64,000 nucleotides of DNA from Massariosphaeria phaeospora (GCA_011032825.1 JAADJZ010000042.1:62001-126000); one strand, 5' to 3'; counted from the stretch's first letter, positions 1 through 11,555 are shown. Notes: generated from the letters alone by a model not told the origin. Numbers and translations are program-made.

Positions 1-235
1 TTTTTAAAAAAGCAGCTATTATTGCGCACAAGCTAGTGTTAGCGCAACGAAAAATAGCTAAGCTAAAAGTAGCAAATAAAGCTGCTACGCAACGTAAATT
101 GCATAAAAAAAAGCAAGTTTAAGCAAAAAAAACTTTAATAGTTAAAAATAAAGCTTGTCTAACTGCTTTAAAAGAGTTTAAAGCGCGTAGTAATAAAAAA
201 AAGCTAAAAACGCAAGTGCGCGCTAAAGTAAGTAA
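1..235 (+). pseudogene. Fot1/pogo-like transposase relic, C-terminal part upstream of an insertion
   Basis: AT-rich relic of the lysine- and arginine-rich C-terminal part of a Tc1/mariner-superfamily (Fot1/pogo-like) transposase, read in the frame whose codons start at positions divisible by 3. The frame is rich in Lys, Arg and Ala, as expected for the coiled basic tail that precedes the zinc knuckle in these transposases. It stops at 235, where a Ty3/gypsy element begins, and resumes in the same frame at 6200 after the 5-bp target duplication AGTAA. The N-terminal DDE part lies off the left edge. The family call is by resemblance to the two better preserved pogo-like copies at 47.3 and 57 kb. 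It is not the same subfamily in detail. Confidence 0.6.
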
Positions 236-523
236 TGTAATAAGCTAAAAGCTCTATGAATTGCCTTGGTCGTAGAACTTTAGTAGCTATTAACGCTGTA
301 CGTAACAGCTTCGACGATACCTAAAAAAGCTTCGCTAGTTTCTAGTTAACGAAAGCTTTGCGGTATTGAGTTTTTACATAGCCTCTAAAAGCGCTTCGCA
401 GGTGCTTTAAAAGCTAACTAACTATAAAGTATATAGAGCTCTTTTGTCCGCGCTGTAGATAGACTCTATCGAATTTATTACATTCTTTATCTAGAACCTG
501 CTTTCCTAGGCGATTTCTTTTTA
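236..523 (+). repeat. 5' LTR of Ty3/gypsy element 1 (288 bp)
   Basis: Direct repeat of 5912-6199, same length. It starts TGTAATAAG and ends TTTA, where the 3' copy ends TTCA, so the expected terminal CA has become TA. The 5-bp sequence AGTAA at 231-235 recurs at 6200-6204, which marks a target-site duplication. By hand alignment the two LTRs differ at about 23 sites. All are transitions, there is no indel, and most put the A or T state in this 5' copy. Confidence 0.93.
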
Positions 524-3500
524 TTTAAATTCAATTAATCTCTACGCAGTAAAAGTCGTGAGATCTTTAAGAAGTACAACACTTTTAGAAGTTAAAAGCA
601 ACTTTCGAGAAACTCTAAGACGCAGCAAAAAAAGTTTTTAAAACTAAATTGCTACAATAGACGGCACTTAAGATGAGTATATTTAAATGCTAGTTGTAGA
701 AGCCCGCAGGCTAGAAAGCGAAAGCCGAAGTAGCAAAGCAATTAAGAAAGCTCTACGAAAGCTAATAAACAACAACAAACTTAATGTAAAAACTTAAGAA
801 ATCTGTTTTAATGCAGCGAAAGCTACATATATGAAAATATTCGTTACAGAACCTATAATAGAACTACCTAAAAAGGTAACAAACAATTAGCTACTAGCAG
901 CAAAGCTAGTTCTCGCAGGACTTTTGAATTCTAAGCAGCTAGTTAATAACGAAAGTGCGAAAGCTTAGGCACTTATTAAAATACTGCAAAATTAGGTTTG
1001 AATTCTCTAGAAGAAAAAAAAAGCTACGCTAGCAACACCGCCAACTCTCTTTAGTATTCTAAAAGCTTCTACGCTAATTACAAAGCGCAACAAAATGCCT
1101 AACCTAGCCTAGTTCAACAGAACAAGGTTAGACTACGAACAGTTTAAAGTCTAAGTAGAGAACAAGATGCTTAATAACGAGAATTTAATTAAAAACTTAT
1201 GCGGCTACATCTACAACTGCCTAATAAAGCAAGCAGCTACTACTAAACTCGCCTAGTATTAGAAACACTATAACGGAACAGCAAAGAAGTTCTAAAAGTA
1301 CTTTAATAGGCACTACTAGAACTACATGCGAGCGTAGAAAGTACTTAACTAACTCTTTGCTTTTAGGCAGAAGAAAATGTTCTTTTAAAAGTACAATAAG
1401 AAATTCATGCGCCTTGCGTACGACGCAAAAATAACAAGCAACGTAGCTACATTAAAAAACTAGTACAAAGCAAGGCTTCGCGCTAATCTACAAGATAAAA
1501 TAGTTAGCGTTATTATTCTCTTAGCATAGCAACTTTAGAACCTAATAGAACAAGTTACTTAGATTAAGAAAAACCTAAACCGCGCGAAAGCAAACAACTA
1601 GTAGCGAATAGTACCAAATTAATTAATAAGCGACACGAAAGCTATGGACTAGAAGCTAGCAACTAAAGCTACTACCTAGGCAGTCCGCGCAGCCACTAAC
1701 AACAAGAAGAAAAAGCGAGCTAAATAAGCAAACAACGCAGAGATAACGAAACAACAAAAGAATTACTTTTGCTTTTGATATAGTTTAGCAACTTACATGT
1801 TTAATAAATGTAAGCTCGCAGCTCTAAAGAAGCTTGCTACAACTTAAAAAGCAACTTTTAAACTAGTTAAAACGATAGCAAAAGTTAAAGAGGTCTTTAA
1901 GTTTAAAGACTTGAAAAACTAAACACTCCTAACCAAAAGCGCGGTTAAGAGTAGTAAAAAAAAAACACGGTTTCTTTATTGAATAAGTTTTTGAAGTTTC
2001 GCTAGCGCTAGCTAAACGAGAAACTACTTACAGTACATGCAATTATTAATCAATTTATTTTTGCTTTAGCAATGCTCGACTTCGGGTGCACTACCTATAG
2101 TCTTGTTAGCAAAAAGTTTTGTAAAAAAAACTGTTTTCTACGTATTTTGATAAAAGAAAAGCTTGTAGTAGGCATTAGCGAACAAGTCGTTAAAGTTACA
2201 GAAGCTGCCTAGTTTACAATGAACTTAAATAGGCACGAACAAACAGTTTAAGCGTACGTTATAACTAAAAATAACTAATACGATATTATTCTAGAGCGCC
2301 TATAAATAAACGGAAGCTAGGTAACGCTAGCTTTGGCGAAAAAATCGATTTTTATCTATTCAACTAAAACACGCGTGCAGAGCTAGAAAGAAAGAAAGCC
2401 TAAACAAAAGCCCTAGCAAGTGTTCGCAGCCGCGTTCGAAATAATAATGCAGTAGTCTAAGAAAAAAGACTTTAGCGTTAAGATTTTCGCCGCGTTTATA
2501 GCGGACATCTAGAAAGCTCTTTAGACTAAAGTAGTAGTTAACCTACGCTTAACGCTGCTTAACTAGATAAAAAATTAGTATACAGCGTTTATGCAGTTTG
2601 AGGCTAACAAATTATTTTCTTACTAGAGCCTAATAGACTACAGCATCGAACTAATTAGAAAGAACAAGAAGAAAGTAGAGGTCCTATAGAGACCTTTGTA
2701 TAACATGTTTAAAAACAAACTATTAGTCTTGCAAAAGCAGCTTACCGCGCATTTAGATCGCGAGTTTATTAAAGTAAGTTGCTTTTAGGCCGAAGCGCTA
2801 GTGTTGTTTGCAAAGAAACTTAGTAAAAAGCTACGCTTTTGCGTAGACTATTGAGCGCTCAACGCTATTACGAAAAAGAACTAATACTCGCTGCCTTTAA
2901 TTCACGAGACTCTAAATTAGATTAGCTAGGCTAAATAGTTTACTAAGCTAGACGTTATCTAGGCCTTTTACAAAGTCTAGATTGCTAAAGAAAACAAGTA
3001 AAAAACAGCTTTCTATACAAGATTTGAATTGTACGAATAAATAGTTTGCCTATTTAGCTTTGCTAACGCCTTAAGTACGTTCTAGCAGTTTATTAACTAC
3101 ACTTTGCGTAATTACATTAACGTTAACGCTTTTGCATACTTAGATAATGTACTTATCTACTTTAAAAGTTCTTAAAAAGACTACTAGCAACGTGTTAAAG
3201 AAGTTGTTAACAAGTTAAAAAAAGCAAAGTTACAACTCGATATTAAGAAATGCGAGTTTAAAGTAACTAAAACTAAATACTTTAGTTTTATTATCAAGGT
3301 AGGCAAGGAAATTAGCATAGATCTAAAAAAAGTCTACGCGATTTTTAAATAAAAAGCTTTAGCCTTAGTTAAAAGAGTGCAGAGCTTTGTTAGTTTTGCA
3401 AACTTTTACTAGCAGTTTATTTGTGCCTTTTCTGCAATCGTTTTTCTACTAACAAAGTTAACAGAAAAAAGCGTTGAATTTCGTTGAAAGCTTAAACAAC

Positions 3501-5911
3501 AAGAAGCGTTTAACACGCTTAAAAAAGAGTTCATATCTAGGCCGTTATTAGCCTATTTTGACTTTAATTTGGAAACCGCTATTAAAGCGGACGCTTTGGG
3601 GATAGCTACTGAAAAAGCGCTTTTTTAAAAAGCAAAGAACAACTTGTAGCGAGCAGTAGCTTACTACTTTGCTAAAATGTTACTTGCAAAGTCTAACTAC
3701 ACTATTCACAACAAAAAATTATTAGTAGTAATTAAATGCATTACTAAATAAAAAGCAGAGCTTAAAGCAGTGCTAAAGATTACAGTTTACACTAATTACA
3801 AGAACTTTTTGTACTTTACTACAGCGAGGTTACTAACAAAGCGACATGTTCGCTAGGCGAACATTTTTTTTAAATACAACCTAGAGTTTGTGTACTGCTC
3901 TAGGGCAGCTAATAGAAAAGCAAACGCTTTTTTACAAAAAAAGCAGAATCTCTTTTAAAACTAAGACAATATTCGGCTGAAAAGCCGTAAATTCTAACTC
4001 TTCAAACCAACTAGTGTGTTAAACGAGAATAACATTACAGAAAAAACTTTAAGCGTAATCTGCGCGTTCTCGCTTTATAGCACTTTAATACTAACGCTAA
4101 ATGTACTTGCTAGTAGGCTCGATGCCTTCTACGAAGCAAATGTAGCAGAAGCTCTAAAGCAAAATATTTCTCTTTAGATTAAAAGTGCAAGCTTTGAAAA
4201 GTAGAATGCTGCAAGTTTTAGACAGAATGCTGCTAGACAGGAAAAAAATGCTAGCACAAAGAACAATTCTAAAGATAATACAAAGAAGCTGTTTTTAAAT
4301 AAACTTTAGAATAGAGAAGTTTAAAAAGACGATTTGTACTAAGAAACCTTAGAGGCCGTAAAAAAAAGCCAAACTAAAAGAAGTACCCGTAGGAAGTTTC
4401 TTTTAGGCCTTTAATTAAAAGCGTCCTTGGCAGATTGCGCTGTTGAAAACAACGCGCTTTTTTATTAAAAAAAGAAATAAGTGCTGAAAACGTATTAACT
4501 GCGCACTAGATTAATTTTTGAAGCTTACAACCTGCTTATCGCAAGGCACTCTAGCAAAGAGAACACTTACAATATTCTCAAGAGAAATTTCTTTTAGCTA
4601 AGAATAAGCTTAGACATTTGATAGTACATTGCTAACTGCGATGCATGTAGACGAGCAAAACTATAGCGAGAAATAAAAAGTAGTTTTCTTTGCTCGCTTT
4701 TCGTTCTGGACAGAATCTAGAAAGAACTTTTTATAGACTTTATTACTAACCTGCTAGAAAGCAAAGAGTGCACGAATCTACTAGTTATTACAAACTAATT
4801 AAGCAAGAATATAATCTTAATCTCTATAGCGAAAATTAACGCAGCAACTATAGCAAAGGTATTTATTAAAAGAGTAGTAGCTTACTACTAGCTTCTTAAC
4901 GCTATTGTTTCTAACTAAGAAGCACAATTTGTAAGTGAATTCTAAAAAACGCTTTGCAAAGAGCTTAGAATCGTAAAGCAGCTATCTACAGCTTTTTACC
5001 CAGAAACCAACGAAGCTACAGAAAAAGCAAATTTAACAATTAAAACTGTCTTAAGGCCGTTTGTGAATTAGAACTAAAAGAACTAAGCGCAGCTATGCTC
5101 TATTGTACAAATCGCAATTTAAAAGCAAAAAGCAGTGTTGACAAAAGTAAGCTCTTTCTTTCTTTAGCATAGTTACGAGATGGACCTAATTTAGCTCTAA
5201 GCAGAGAAGAGAGCGGATACGCTTTACTAGGCAACTCTAGACCCTTAGCGAAGCGCAGCGAAAATAGCCAAAAAAATAAAAAAAGTTATCAACTTCGCGC
5301 AAGCCGCTATGGCGGAGGCCCAATAGAAGCAGAAAAAACAAGCAAATCGACATAGAAAAGAAGCGCCGCTGCTCTAAGTAGAAGATAAAGTGTAGTTGCA
5401 ATACAAAAAACACATCTCTAATAAGCGCCTAAGCAAGAAACTAGACTAGAAAAATAGCAAATATACAGTTTTACAAGTTAAGTCTTTAAGCAACGTAGTT
5501 TTAAACACACTTTCTAAAATAAATCTAACATTTTTAATAAATAGGCTTAGACTTGCGGCAGACAATTCTTTAGAAAGCTAGATAGTATTTGATTGGCGCC
5601 TAAGAAGCGTTACCGTAGAAAGCGAGTAAGAATAGCTAGTTAAGCACATTACAAGCAAGCGCTAGAAGAAAGTTAAAAGAAGCCAAAAGCTAGAATATTA
5701 AGTCAAATGAACTAGCTATAACTAGCTTACATAGGAACTAGCGCTAAAACTCAAAGACACAAAAGCTTTATCTACCTAGCAAGAATTTTCGGCAGCCTAC
5801 TAGAACGCTAATAGAAAATTGCCAAAAGACTTTCAAAACGGCACGCCTTTAGAAAGGACGCTAGGACGCCGACGAAGTAAGTAAATTGCTACAGATTAGA
5901 GAGAAAGCTTA
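524..5911 (+). mobile_element. Ty3/gypsy retrotransposon 1, internal region, RIP-degraded
   Basis: Relic of gag-pol in the order typical of Ty3/gypsy. A gag-like stretch lies near 1080-1930 and an aspartic-protease-like stretch near 2060-2350 (LLDFGCTT in place of the DSG motif). Reverse transcriptase is at about 2690-3330: CVDY followed by ALNAI, with a stop where Arg is expected, and AYLDNVLIY for the YxDD box. RNase H is at 3560-3960. Integrase is at about 4500-5250, with an HHCC-like finger, a core Asp in FIDFI and ETNEATEKAN near the end. A chromodomain-like tail lies near 5600-5830. Almost every Gln or Trp codon has become TAG, TAA or TGA, so nothing is translatable. Coordinates of domains are approximate and taken from broken frames. 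Confidence 0.88.
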
Positions 5912-6199
5912 TGTAATAAGCTGAAAGCTTTATAAATTGCCTTAGTCGTAGGACTTTAGTAGCTATTGACGCTGTACGTAACAGCTCCGACGATACCTAA
6001 AAAAGCCTCGCTAGTTTCTAGTTAACGAAGGCCTTGCGGTATTGAGTTTCTACATAGCTTCTAAGAGCGCTCCGCAGGTGCTTTGGAAGCTAACTAACTA
6101 TAAAGTATATAGAGCTCTCTTGTCCGCGCTGTAGATAGACTCTATCGAATTTATTACATCCTTTATTTGGAACCTGCTTTCCTAGGCGATCTCCTTTCA
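5912..6199 (+). repeat. 3' LTR of Ty3/gypsy element 1 (288 bp)
   Basis: Matches 236-523 over its full length, begins TG and ends CA, and is followed by the second copy of the target duplication AGTAA (6200-6204). A purine-rich stretch (GATTAGAGAGAAAG, 5894-5907) just upstream could be the polypurine tract. This copy has kept more C and G than its partner. Confidence 0.93.
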
Positions 6200-6274
6200 A
6201 GTAAACTATCTTAAAAGTAGTGTAAATAGTGCAATTAAACTAAGCATAACGCGCGTACGTGTAAGCAAGTAGTA
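6200..6274 (+). pseudogene. Fot1/pogo-like transposase relic, zinc-knuckle part downstream of the insertion
   Basis: Continues the frame of 1-235 after removal of the gypsy element and one AGTAA. Codons from 6215 read as a zinc knuckle, with Cys at 6221 and 6230, His at 6245 and Cys at 6260, and the diagnostic run HNARTCK. Stop codons stand where Arg, Gly or Glu are expected. The same knuckle (NCG..GHNARTC) ends the pogo-like copy at 47.3-48.0 kb. The match in frame and motif order makes a split single gene much more likely than chance. Confidence 0.72.
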
Positions 6275-6792
6275 AAAGTAAACTTTAAATAATACTTTAA
6301 GTTAGATTGCTCTATATAGAGCTAAAATAGGCTGTTTTGCGCTAGAATAGAGTGGTTTTGGTGGGAGCTTGGCAAAAGTGTCTCGCGAACTCGTGTAGCC
6401 CGACTACTCGTGAGGTACGTTACTAGCTACTACGTTAAGCACCTCTCTCGCAAGAGCTCTCAATAACATCTTTTTTTGATAGCTTTGACAATTGGGAACA
6501 AACGAATACACTAGCTAGCTTATACCGGAGAGCGTTCTACGTCTCGCAGTTATGTACAAGTGCATCTAGTTATGTACTTTCCAATTTCTGTCTTGTATAA
6601 TTGTAGCAGTGGCTCTAAATCACTAACGTTGGCCCACAATGGCGCGGTGAATGAACGTGAAAATTAAGTAGGTACCGAGCGACCAGCTGGTCTCCTATGT
6701 GGGTATCTTGGTTCTTTAACATTACATTTCTTTCTTTCCTTCTCTCTTCTCTATTGTCTTCCTGTCACCTTCCGTCTCCCGCCGCGGTTCCG
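6275..6792. other. Transition from AT-rich block to gene island
   Basis: No gene seen. Composition climbs from strongly AT-rich to balanced between about 6350 and 6700. A short imperfect inverted repeat (CTCGTGTAG ... CTACTCGTGAG, 6390-6414) followed by ACGTTA may be the outer end of the old pogo-like element, but no partner end is in the window to confirm it. Confidence 0.4.
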
Positions 6793-7848
6793 ATGAGCCT
6801 CACAGACCGCTGCCTGGCTCCCACGAGCAGCTTGCCTCCTGTGCGCTCTCTGCGCACCGCCGCCGAGTGCCGTCACGTCAGGACTGCGCAATCTACACGC
6901 CTTGTATTGTCCACTCCGCCTACCTGTAGCGCCATCGCATCCGAAGGCAGCAGCTGCCCTGGTGGATTCGGGGTATGCCTCGGAGGACGAGGACGAGGAT
7001 TCACGGTCGGCCATAGACGAGGGCAACTCAGCTATCCGTGCTGATGATGGCTTGGAGCGCGACTTCGCAGTCCGGTGGCTCACGGCCCTAATATCGCGCG
7101 CCGAGGAAATCGAATTCAGTTCGGAGGACCTGCGAGAACGAATTGTCGACGACGCCGCCCTGGTGTCCAGCTCAACGATGCGCCGTTGTCAGGGACAGAT
7201 CACACCGATGTCGGACCTCAGAACTGGGGCGCCTCGAACATTCTGTCGGGGGCCATCTGCGCATGTCCTGCACGCTTTGGCTTGGAACAACTGGCAAGGA
7301 AGCCCAGCCCGATCGTTGTGGGGCTGGGAGCTGGCACCGGTCTTGTAAGCCTTGTCCTCACCCTTGTTCTCGCCGGACTCCTGCCTCATCTTTCAGTTGT
7401 AGAACCGCGTGTCATCGCGACCGATTACCAAACCGCTGTCCTAGACAACCTCCGCGTGAACATCTCGACGAATGTCCTCGCTCAGCCAGGAACAGTCCTC
7501 CAGACGGCGCTCCTCGATTGGTCTGCGCCCTTGCTGGAGTCTCCGCTACACGGGCCAGCGGACGTACTCGTTGCAGCAGATGTTGTATACTAGCCCGAGC
7601 ACGCGATATGGCTACGGCCGGTCGCATGCTCGCCCTCGACGGCACGTTCTTCCTGCAAGCAACGGCGCGCAAGGTGGGTAAATTCGAAGGCATCGCGGAT
7701 ACGGTGGAAGCTGCATTCGCCGGCGACGCATGTCCGCAGAGGGACGGCCATGTTCTCGCGATCGTTGAGAAGGAGTGGCTGGAGAGGCGGCAGGGAATCG
7801 GGCGTGGTGACGAGAGCGGGTATAATGTACACAATTGCTTGGGTTTGA
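6793..7848 (+). pseudogene. Broken lysine-methyltransferase-like gene (Methyltransf_16 type)
   Basis: The pieces read as a seven-beta-strand SAM-dependent methyltransferase of the METTL21/FAM86 type, a family that methylates lysines of translation factors and chaperones. The SAM-binding motif GLGAGTGLVSL is at about 7320-7350. DVLVAADVVY at about 7562-7593 corresponds to the (D/E)xxY-like motif IV of this family, and MYTIAWV just before the stop at 7846-7848 is a typical C-terminus. These pieces lie in three different frames: frame changes are needed near 6890, between 7190 and 7230, after 7593 and near 7822. An in-frame TAG follows DVVY at 7594. Several separate lesions make a true pseudogene more likely than one sequencing error. 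The first ATG at 6793 is a guess at the old start. Confidence 0.7.
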
Positions 7849-8364
7849 CCGATCAACTTAGATGAGAGTTGCGAGCCCGTAATAGAACTTAAGACGATAC
7901 CCACTCGGTAGACAACGCTTCAATCCCTCGTCAAGAATTGCGCATAGCTTGCCTCGCCATGCCGCCGGCGCATGCCCTCAGCACGAGCACGCCCAAGCCG
8001 TGCGTCCCGTCATCGGTATGCAATCCAACGCGCCAGCCCGCCTGCGCTGCCGCAACCACGCCCGAGACCCGCTTCCAACAGCGACGCCGGTATTGCGGCC
8101 CAGTATCAAACCAAATTACAACAGTATAGCCGGCGCTCGAAACTATCACGGCATTGAAGCGGGAGGATCATCGGGGCGGTGAACGGTGGGCGCGGGTGGG
8201 GAGGACGAGGTTTGCCTGGAGCGAAGCTGCTGCGCTTGAGATTGAGATGATTGCCAAGACGTATGGTGACTAAGCGTCTGTCAACAATATTGTGATAGTG
8301 CATATGGATGATATTGCGATGAAGGGCAAGAGACAAACATAGTGTATAGATTTGTGAACAGTAT
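7849..8364. other. Intergenic, no gene recognised
   Basis: Tail-to-tail interval between the methyltransferase relic and the ZZ-finger gene. Overlapping short open frames exist on both strands, but none shows a recognisable motif. Nothing supported. Confidence 0.5.
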
Positions 8365-10059
8365 CTACATGCCCCCTCCGCCGCCTCCTCCATCCCCACC
8401 ACTACCACCCGTTCCTCCCCCATGGTCGCCACCCGCCAACGCGGCAGCCGTCTCCCCCAACGCTACGGTAACCTCGCCCGCCATCTTGATGCCCTCCCGC
8501 GCCTTGACCATGGTTCCATGCTGCTCGCCGCCACCCTTGCCCTCGAAATCCGTATACCGCCAATACCGCACCCTGCCTAGATCGCCCCACCGCGCCAACT
8601 CGACACTGCGCTCAAACCCCTTGGGGTCTTTCTTGCGCTGCTCGCGCAATGAGTGCATCTCCCAGTCCTTCAGTATCTGCAGCGTCGCTACGACTAGTGC
8701 GGTATCGACAGTTGGCGACCGGATATGCAGCGCTTCGTCAGGGAGCGACACGAGCGTGAAGCTGCACTCGGGCTTGATCGAGGTGTTGGACAGGCGGCAC
8801 GGCTCGCAGACTTCATGGTCGGTGCACACGCGGCATTTCCAGCGCAGGCCCGTTATGGGCGTGGTTTTGCAGCCCGCGCAGTTGGTGCCCGGGTGCAGTT
8901 CGCGCGTGTCGATGAAGCCGTCCCAGTAGGCATGGTCGGCAACGATTTGCCCGAATAGAGGGTTCTGGTTGGGTACCGTGGAGACGAAGAGCGCGTGACG
9001 GAGAGTGTCGTAGCGGGCGCCGTTGATGGAGGATGTGGGCGCGTGGGTTACCCACATGTAGTTGTGGCCATCGGGGCCTACAAACTTGAGCGAGTCGTAA
9101 TTGGACGCTCGCACGTACGTCGTTAGGAGTTCTGGCCCCTTTGGCGGCTGCAGTGTCTCGGTTTTCCGCATGTTCGTGTCTTTGTCTAATCGTAAGTTGT
9201 AATTCCACGGCGGACTTTGAAGCTTCTTCTTCTTCCCCGTGGTCGGGAAGGACATGGTCCATGAGAACCGCGGGTCTCTGAATGTTCCGCCTGCGGTCTT
9301 GAAGCCGAGTTTGAACGTAGGTAGAGTAGGATTCCTGGCATTTTCTGAATACCGCACTGTACGCCACATTTGCGATTCGGGGACATCAAGCCAATCCGAT
9401 TTGGAGGTGTGGTGGAAATAGCCGTAGAAAGTCGCTTGTACTGGTGGTAAGACCCATTGCGGTGGATAAGGGACCTGGCGGTGGTATTCCAGGTATGCGG
9501 ATAGTGATGGAGGATCTCTGGGCGCAGGCGGTAGTCGTGCGGTTGTTTGCCGTGTAAACGGTAGCTGAGGGGCTAAAGGGCTGTTTGGGTTTACGTCCGG
9601 CGGTTGCCCAAAAGAATCAGGTCCAAACGGAACAACACTAGATGAAGACACACTCATGGAACCCTGCCTCGGCTGTGGACTTGCAGGCGCAGAAAGTTCA
9701 AAGGTCGAGTGCGGTCGGTGAAGGCTCAGACTATTCGACCTAGACCGGACCTCTTCGAGCTCTGTCTGTTGTAGCTTGTGCGCGAGTAATTGATCATGAT
9801 TCAACTGATCATTAGGTGTGGATGTTGCGGGAGCTGGAGGAAGCGGCGCCGGAAGTTCTGCAATTATTGGAATGGGTGCTGCAGTGCCATACTGTGGTTG
9901 AGCATAGTCTGTGGAGTACCCAGAGTAATATGCTAGATGCGGGTTGCTCTGATTGTGTGGCTTCGGGTATCGATCGTCTGGGTATGGAGGCGTCGCGTGG
10001 TACGACTGTCCTAAGTACGCCGAGTACTGATACTGCTGATTAGGATTCGGAGACGACAT
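8365..10059 (-). CDS. ZZ-type zinc finger protein (564 aa)
   Basis: Single open exon of 564 codons from an ATG at 10059. The first about 200 residues are low-complexity, rich in Pro, Gln, Ser and Tyr, and look disordered. Residues of about 387-430 hold a ZZ-type finger, with paired cysteines in CAGC, CRVC and CEPC. ZZ fingers bind two zinc ions and often read histone tails or N-terminal residues, so a protein-binding role in nucleus or cytoplasm is likely; the partner is unknown. Between the two lies a conserved-looking globular part (about 200-385) rich in aromatic residues. The C-terminus is a glycine tail. The gene converges on the methyltransferase relic and is unlikely to be part of the metabolite cluster. 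No catalytic domain is visible. Confidence 0.88.
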   Translation of the reverse strand: MSSPNPNQQYQYSAYLGQSYHATPPYPDDRYPKPHNQSNPHLAYYSGYSTDYAQPQYGTAAPIPIIAELPAPLPPAPATSTPNDQLNHDQLLAHKLQQTELEEVRSRSNSLSLHRPHSTFELSAPASPQPRQGSMSVSSSSVVPFGPDSFGQPPDVNPNSPLAPQLPFTRQTTARLPPAPRDPPSLSAYLEYHRQVPYPPQWVLPPVQATFYGYFHHTSKSDWLDVPESQMWRTVRYSENARNPTLPTFKLGFKTAGGTFRDPRFSWTMSFPTTGKKKKLQSPPWNYNLRLDKDTNMRKTETLQPPKGPELLTTYVRASNYDSLKFVGPDGHNYMWVTHAPTSSINGARYDTLRHALFVSTVPNQNPLFGQIVADHAYWDGFIDTRELHPGTNCAGCKTTPITGLRWKCRVCTDHEVCEPCRLSNTSIKPECSFTLVSLPDEALHIRSPTVDTALVVATLQILKDWEMHSLREQRKKDPKGFERSVELARWGDLGRVRYWRYTDFEGKGGGEQHGTMVKAREGIKMAGEVTVALGETAAALAGGDHGGGTGGSGGDGGGGGGGM

Positions 10060-10943
10060 TACTTGGTATTTCGTCTCAAGTTGATTGATGACTTAGTAAC
10101 AAGTAAAATAGTGAAGGAGAGAACAAGCGAGGTTGATGATGTAGTGCGGGACGAGTAGATAAACCCGTGTCCGCATTTAGCCCCCATTTGGGACGACTGC
10201 CTACCCTAGCTCGAGCGGCTTGCTAGGTGCTGCCTGAAAATAGACGTTGAAGACTGCTCGAGCCTTTCCTCTGGAGTGTGATGATCTGGAAGAGGGATAA
10301 GTCGTGGTTGGTTACGGTAGCCGATCGTTCCTCTAGCTCAGCCTACCCTTGGTGCGGACATCACTGTCAACAATGCGTAACTTGATCTACGGTAGAAAGG
10401 AGGCGCAAGCATTTGGTAGGGGCGAAGAGGGATGTGTCTGACACCGACTCTCGAAGCTGATGAGCGAGATTCGGCTTGCTCAGGTGAAACCGCTAACGCT
10501 CGGACCACGTTCGCCCCCACGACGGCCCTCGGCTCGGGGCCGCCATCCCATCACACCATGTCATCACACCTACCCTCTCAAATTGATGGGGAGCACACTC
10601 AATACGAAGCACACTGCACCTGTCGCTCGACACGATTTCAGATTTCAGGCTGACTACAGTGTTTCTGTCGAATTCAGTATGTGGTTCGTTTAAGGCGTGA
10701 ATGGCCGGCTCATGACGAATTGATAATTTGCTGACCCGTCGAGCTAAGCTTCTCATCGACCCTACCTTTGCAAGATGGATACACTGCACACACACTCAAC
10801 GGATGGCTAGATACTCAAGCCTTGCATGCCGAGTCTAAGAAATTGTCCAGAGCTTCAGTCCGATGTATGCTCGAATGTCAAATGCAGTCTGGAGCTGGGA
10901 CGTGTCTGGAGGAAAGAAACCTCAGCAAACTCCACCACCGGCC
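10060..10943. other. Intergenic, promoter side of the ZZ-finger gene
   Basis: Contains the upstream region of the leftward ZZ-finger gene. Short open frames on both strands here have no recognisable domain. No repeat or RNA gene seen. Confidence 0.45.
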
Positions 10944-11555
10944 ATGTCAAAGCGAACTTGGTCGCAGTCAAAGGTCAAATCGCATCTCAATCATCAGGAT
11001 GGGACATCTCGCTCACCAAGACTACACCTCGGCCGCTCTGAGCCCGCCGCCGATACATCGGTTCCGTCCATCTCCCGGAAGGTGAAAGCGTGTGCGGAAA
11101 CGTCGAAAGCAAAAGGTTTGAATCCGGATAACAAGTTCAAACATACTATCTGTCTAGCAGCAACACAGATCAAGCGTAGAATGGATGAGCGTGGTCCGCC
11201 ATGTATCAGGTGTGCCGAACGGAATCTTTCATGTGTGTTAAACAAAAGCTTGCACACGTTGATTGATGAGCGTTCACAGTGAGTGCTTCTATGTTCAATG
11301 TCGTCCATCAACCATCATTACGACTTCACAACTGACAAATGTAGATGGAAATACACTGTTGGTGGCGATCTGGATCACATCCACTCCGCCTTGTAGCAAG
11401 TCTTGGGGAAGCCATCGCTTCCAGCCCTTCTGCCATCGAAGACGGTGGGCTCCGGCGATCTCATCATCTCCCTGCATGATAATGTGGACAGGGAATACCG
11501 CGACAACTTCCCGCATAAGGATGTGGTATATAATGTACACTTGCGACCATCACCT
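10944..11555 (+). pseudogene. Broken Zn2Cys6 transcription factor gene, N-terminal part
   Basis: A basic leader is followed by RKVKACAE and, after a possible intron (11116-11160, GT-AG), by GPPCIRCAERNLSC. The second run is the typical second half of a fungal Zn2Cys6 zinc cluster, and the first matches its start except that the second cysteine is lost (CAETSKAK). A further possible intron starts at 11279 (GTGAGT). Beyond it the likely continuation (WKYTVGGDLDHIHSAL) is one base out of frame with the only nearby AG and runs into TAG at 11394. So the zinc site and the frame are both damaged. No clear regulatory domain is left downstream. Genes with this CAERNLSC signature are usual fungal regulators; the target is unknown. 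Confidence 0.62.
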
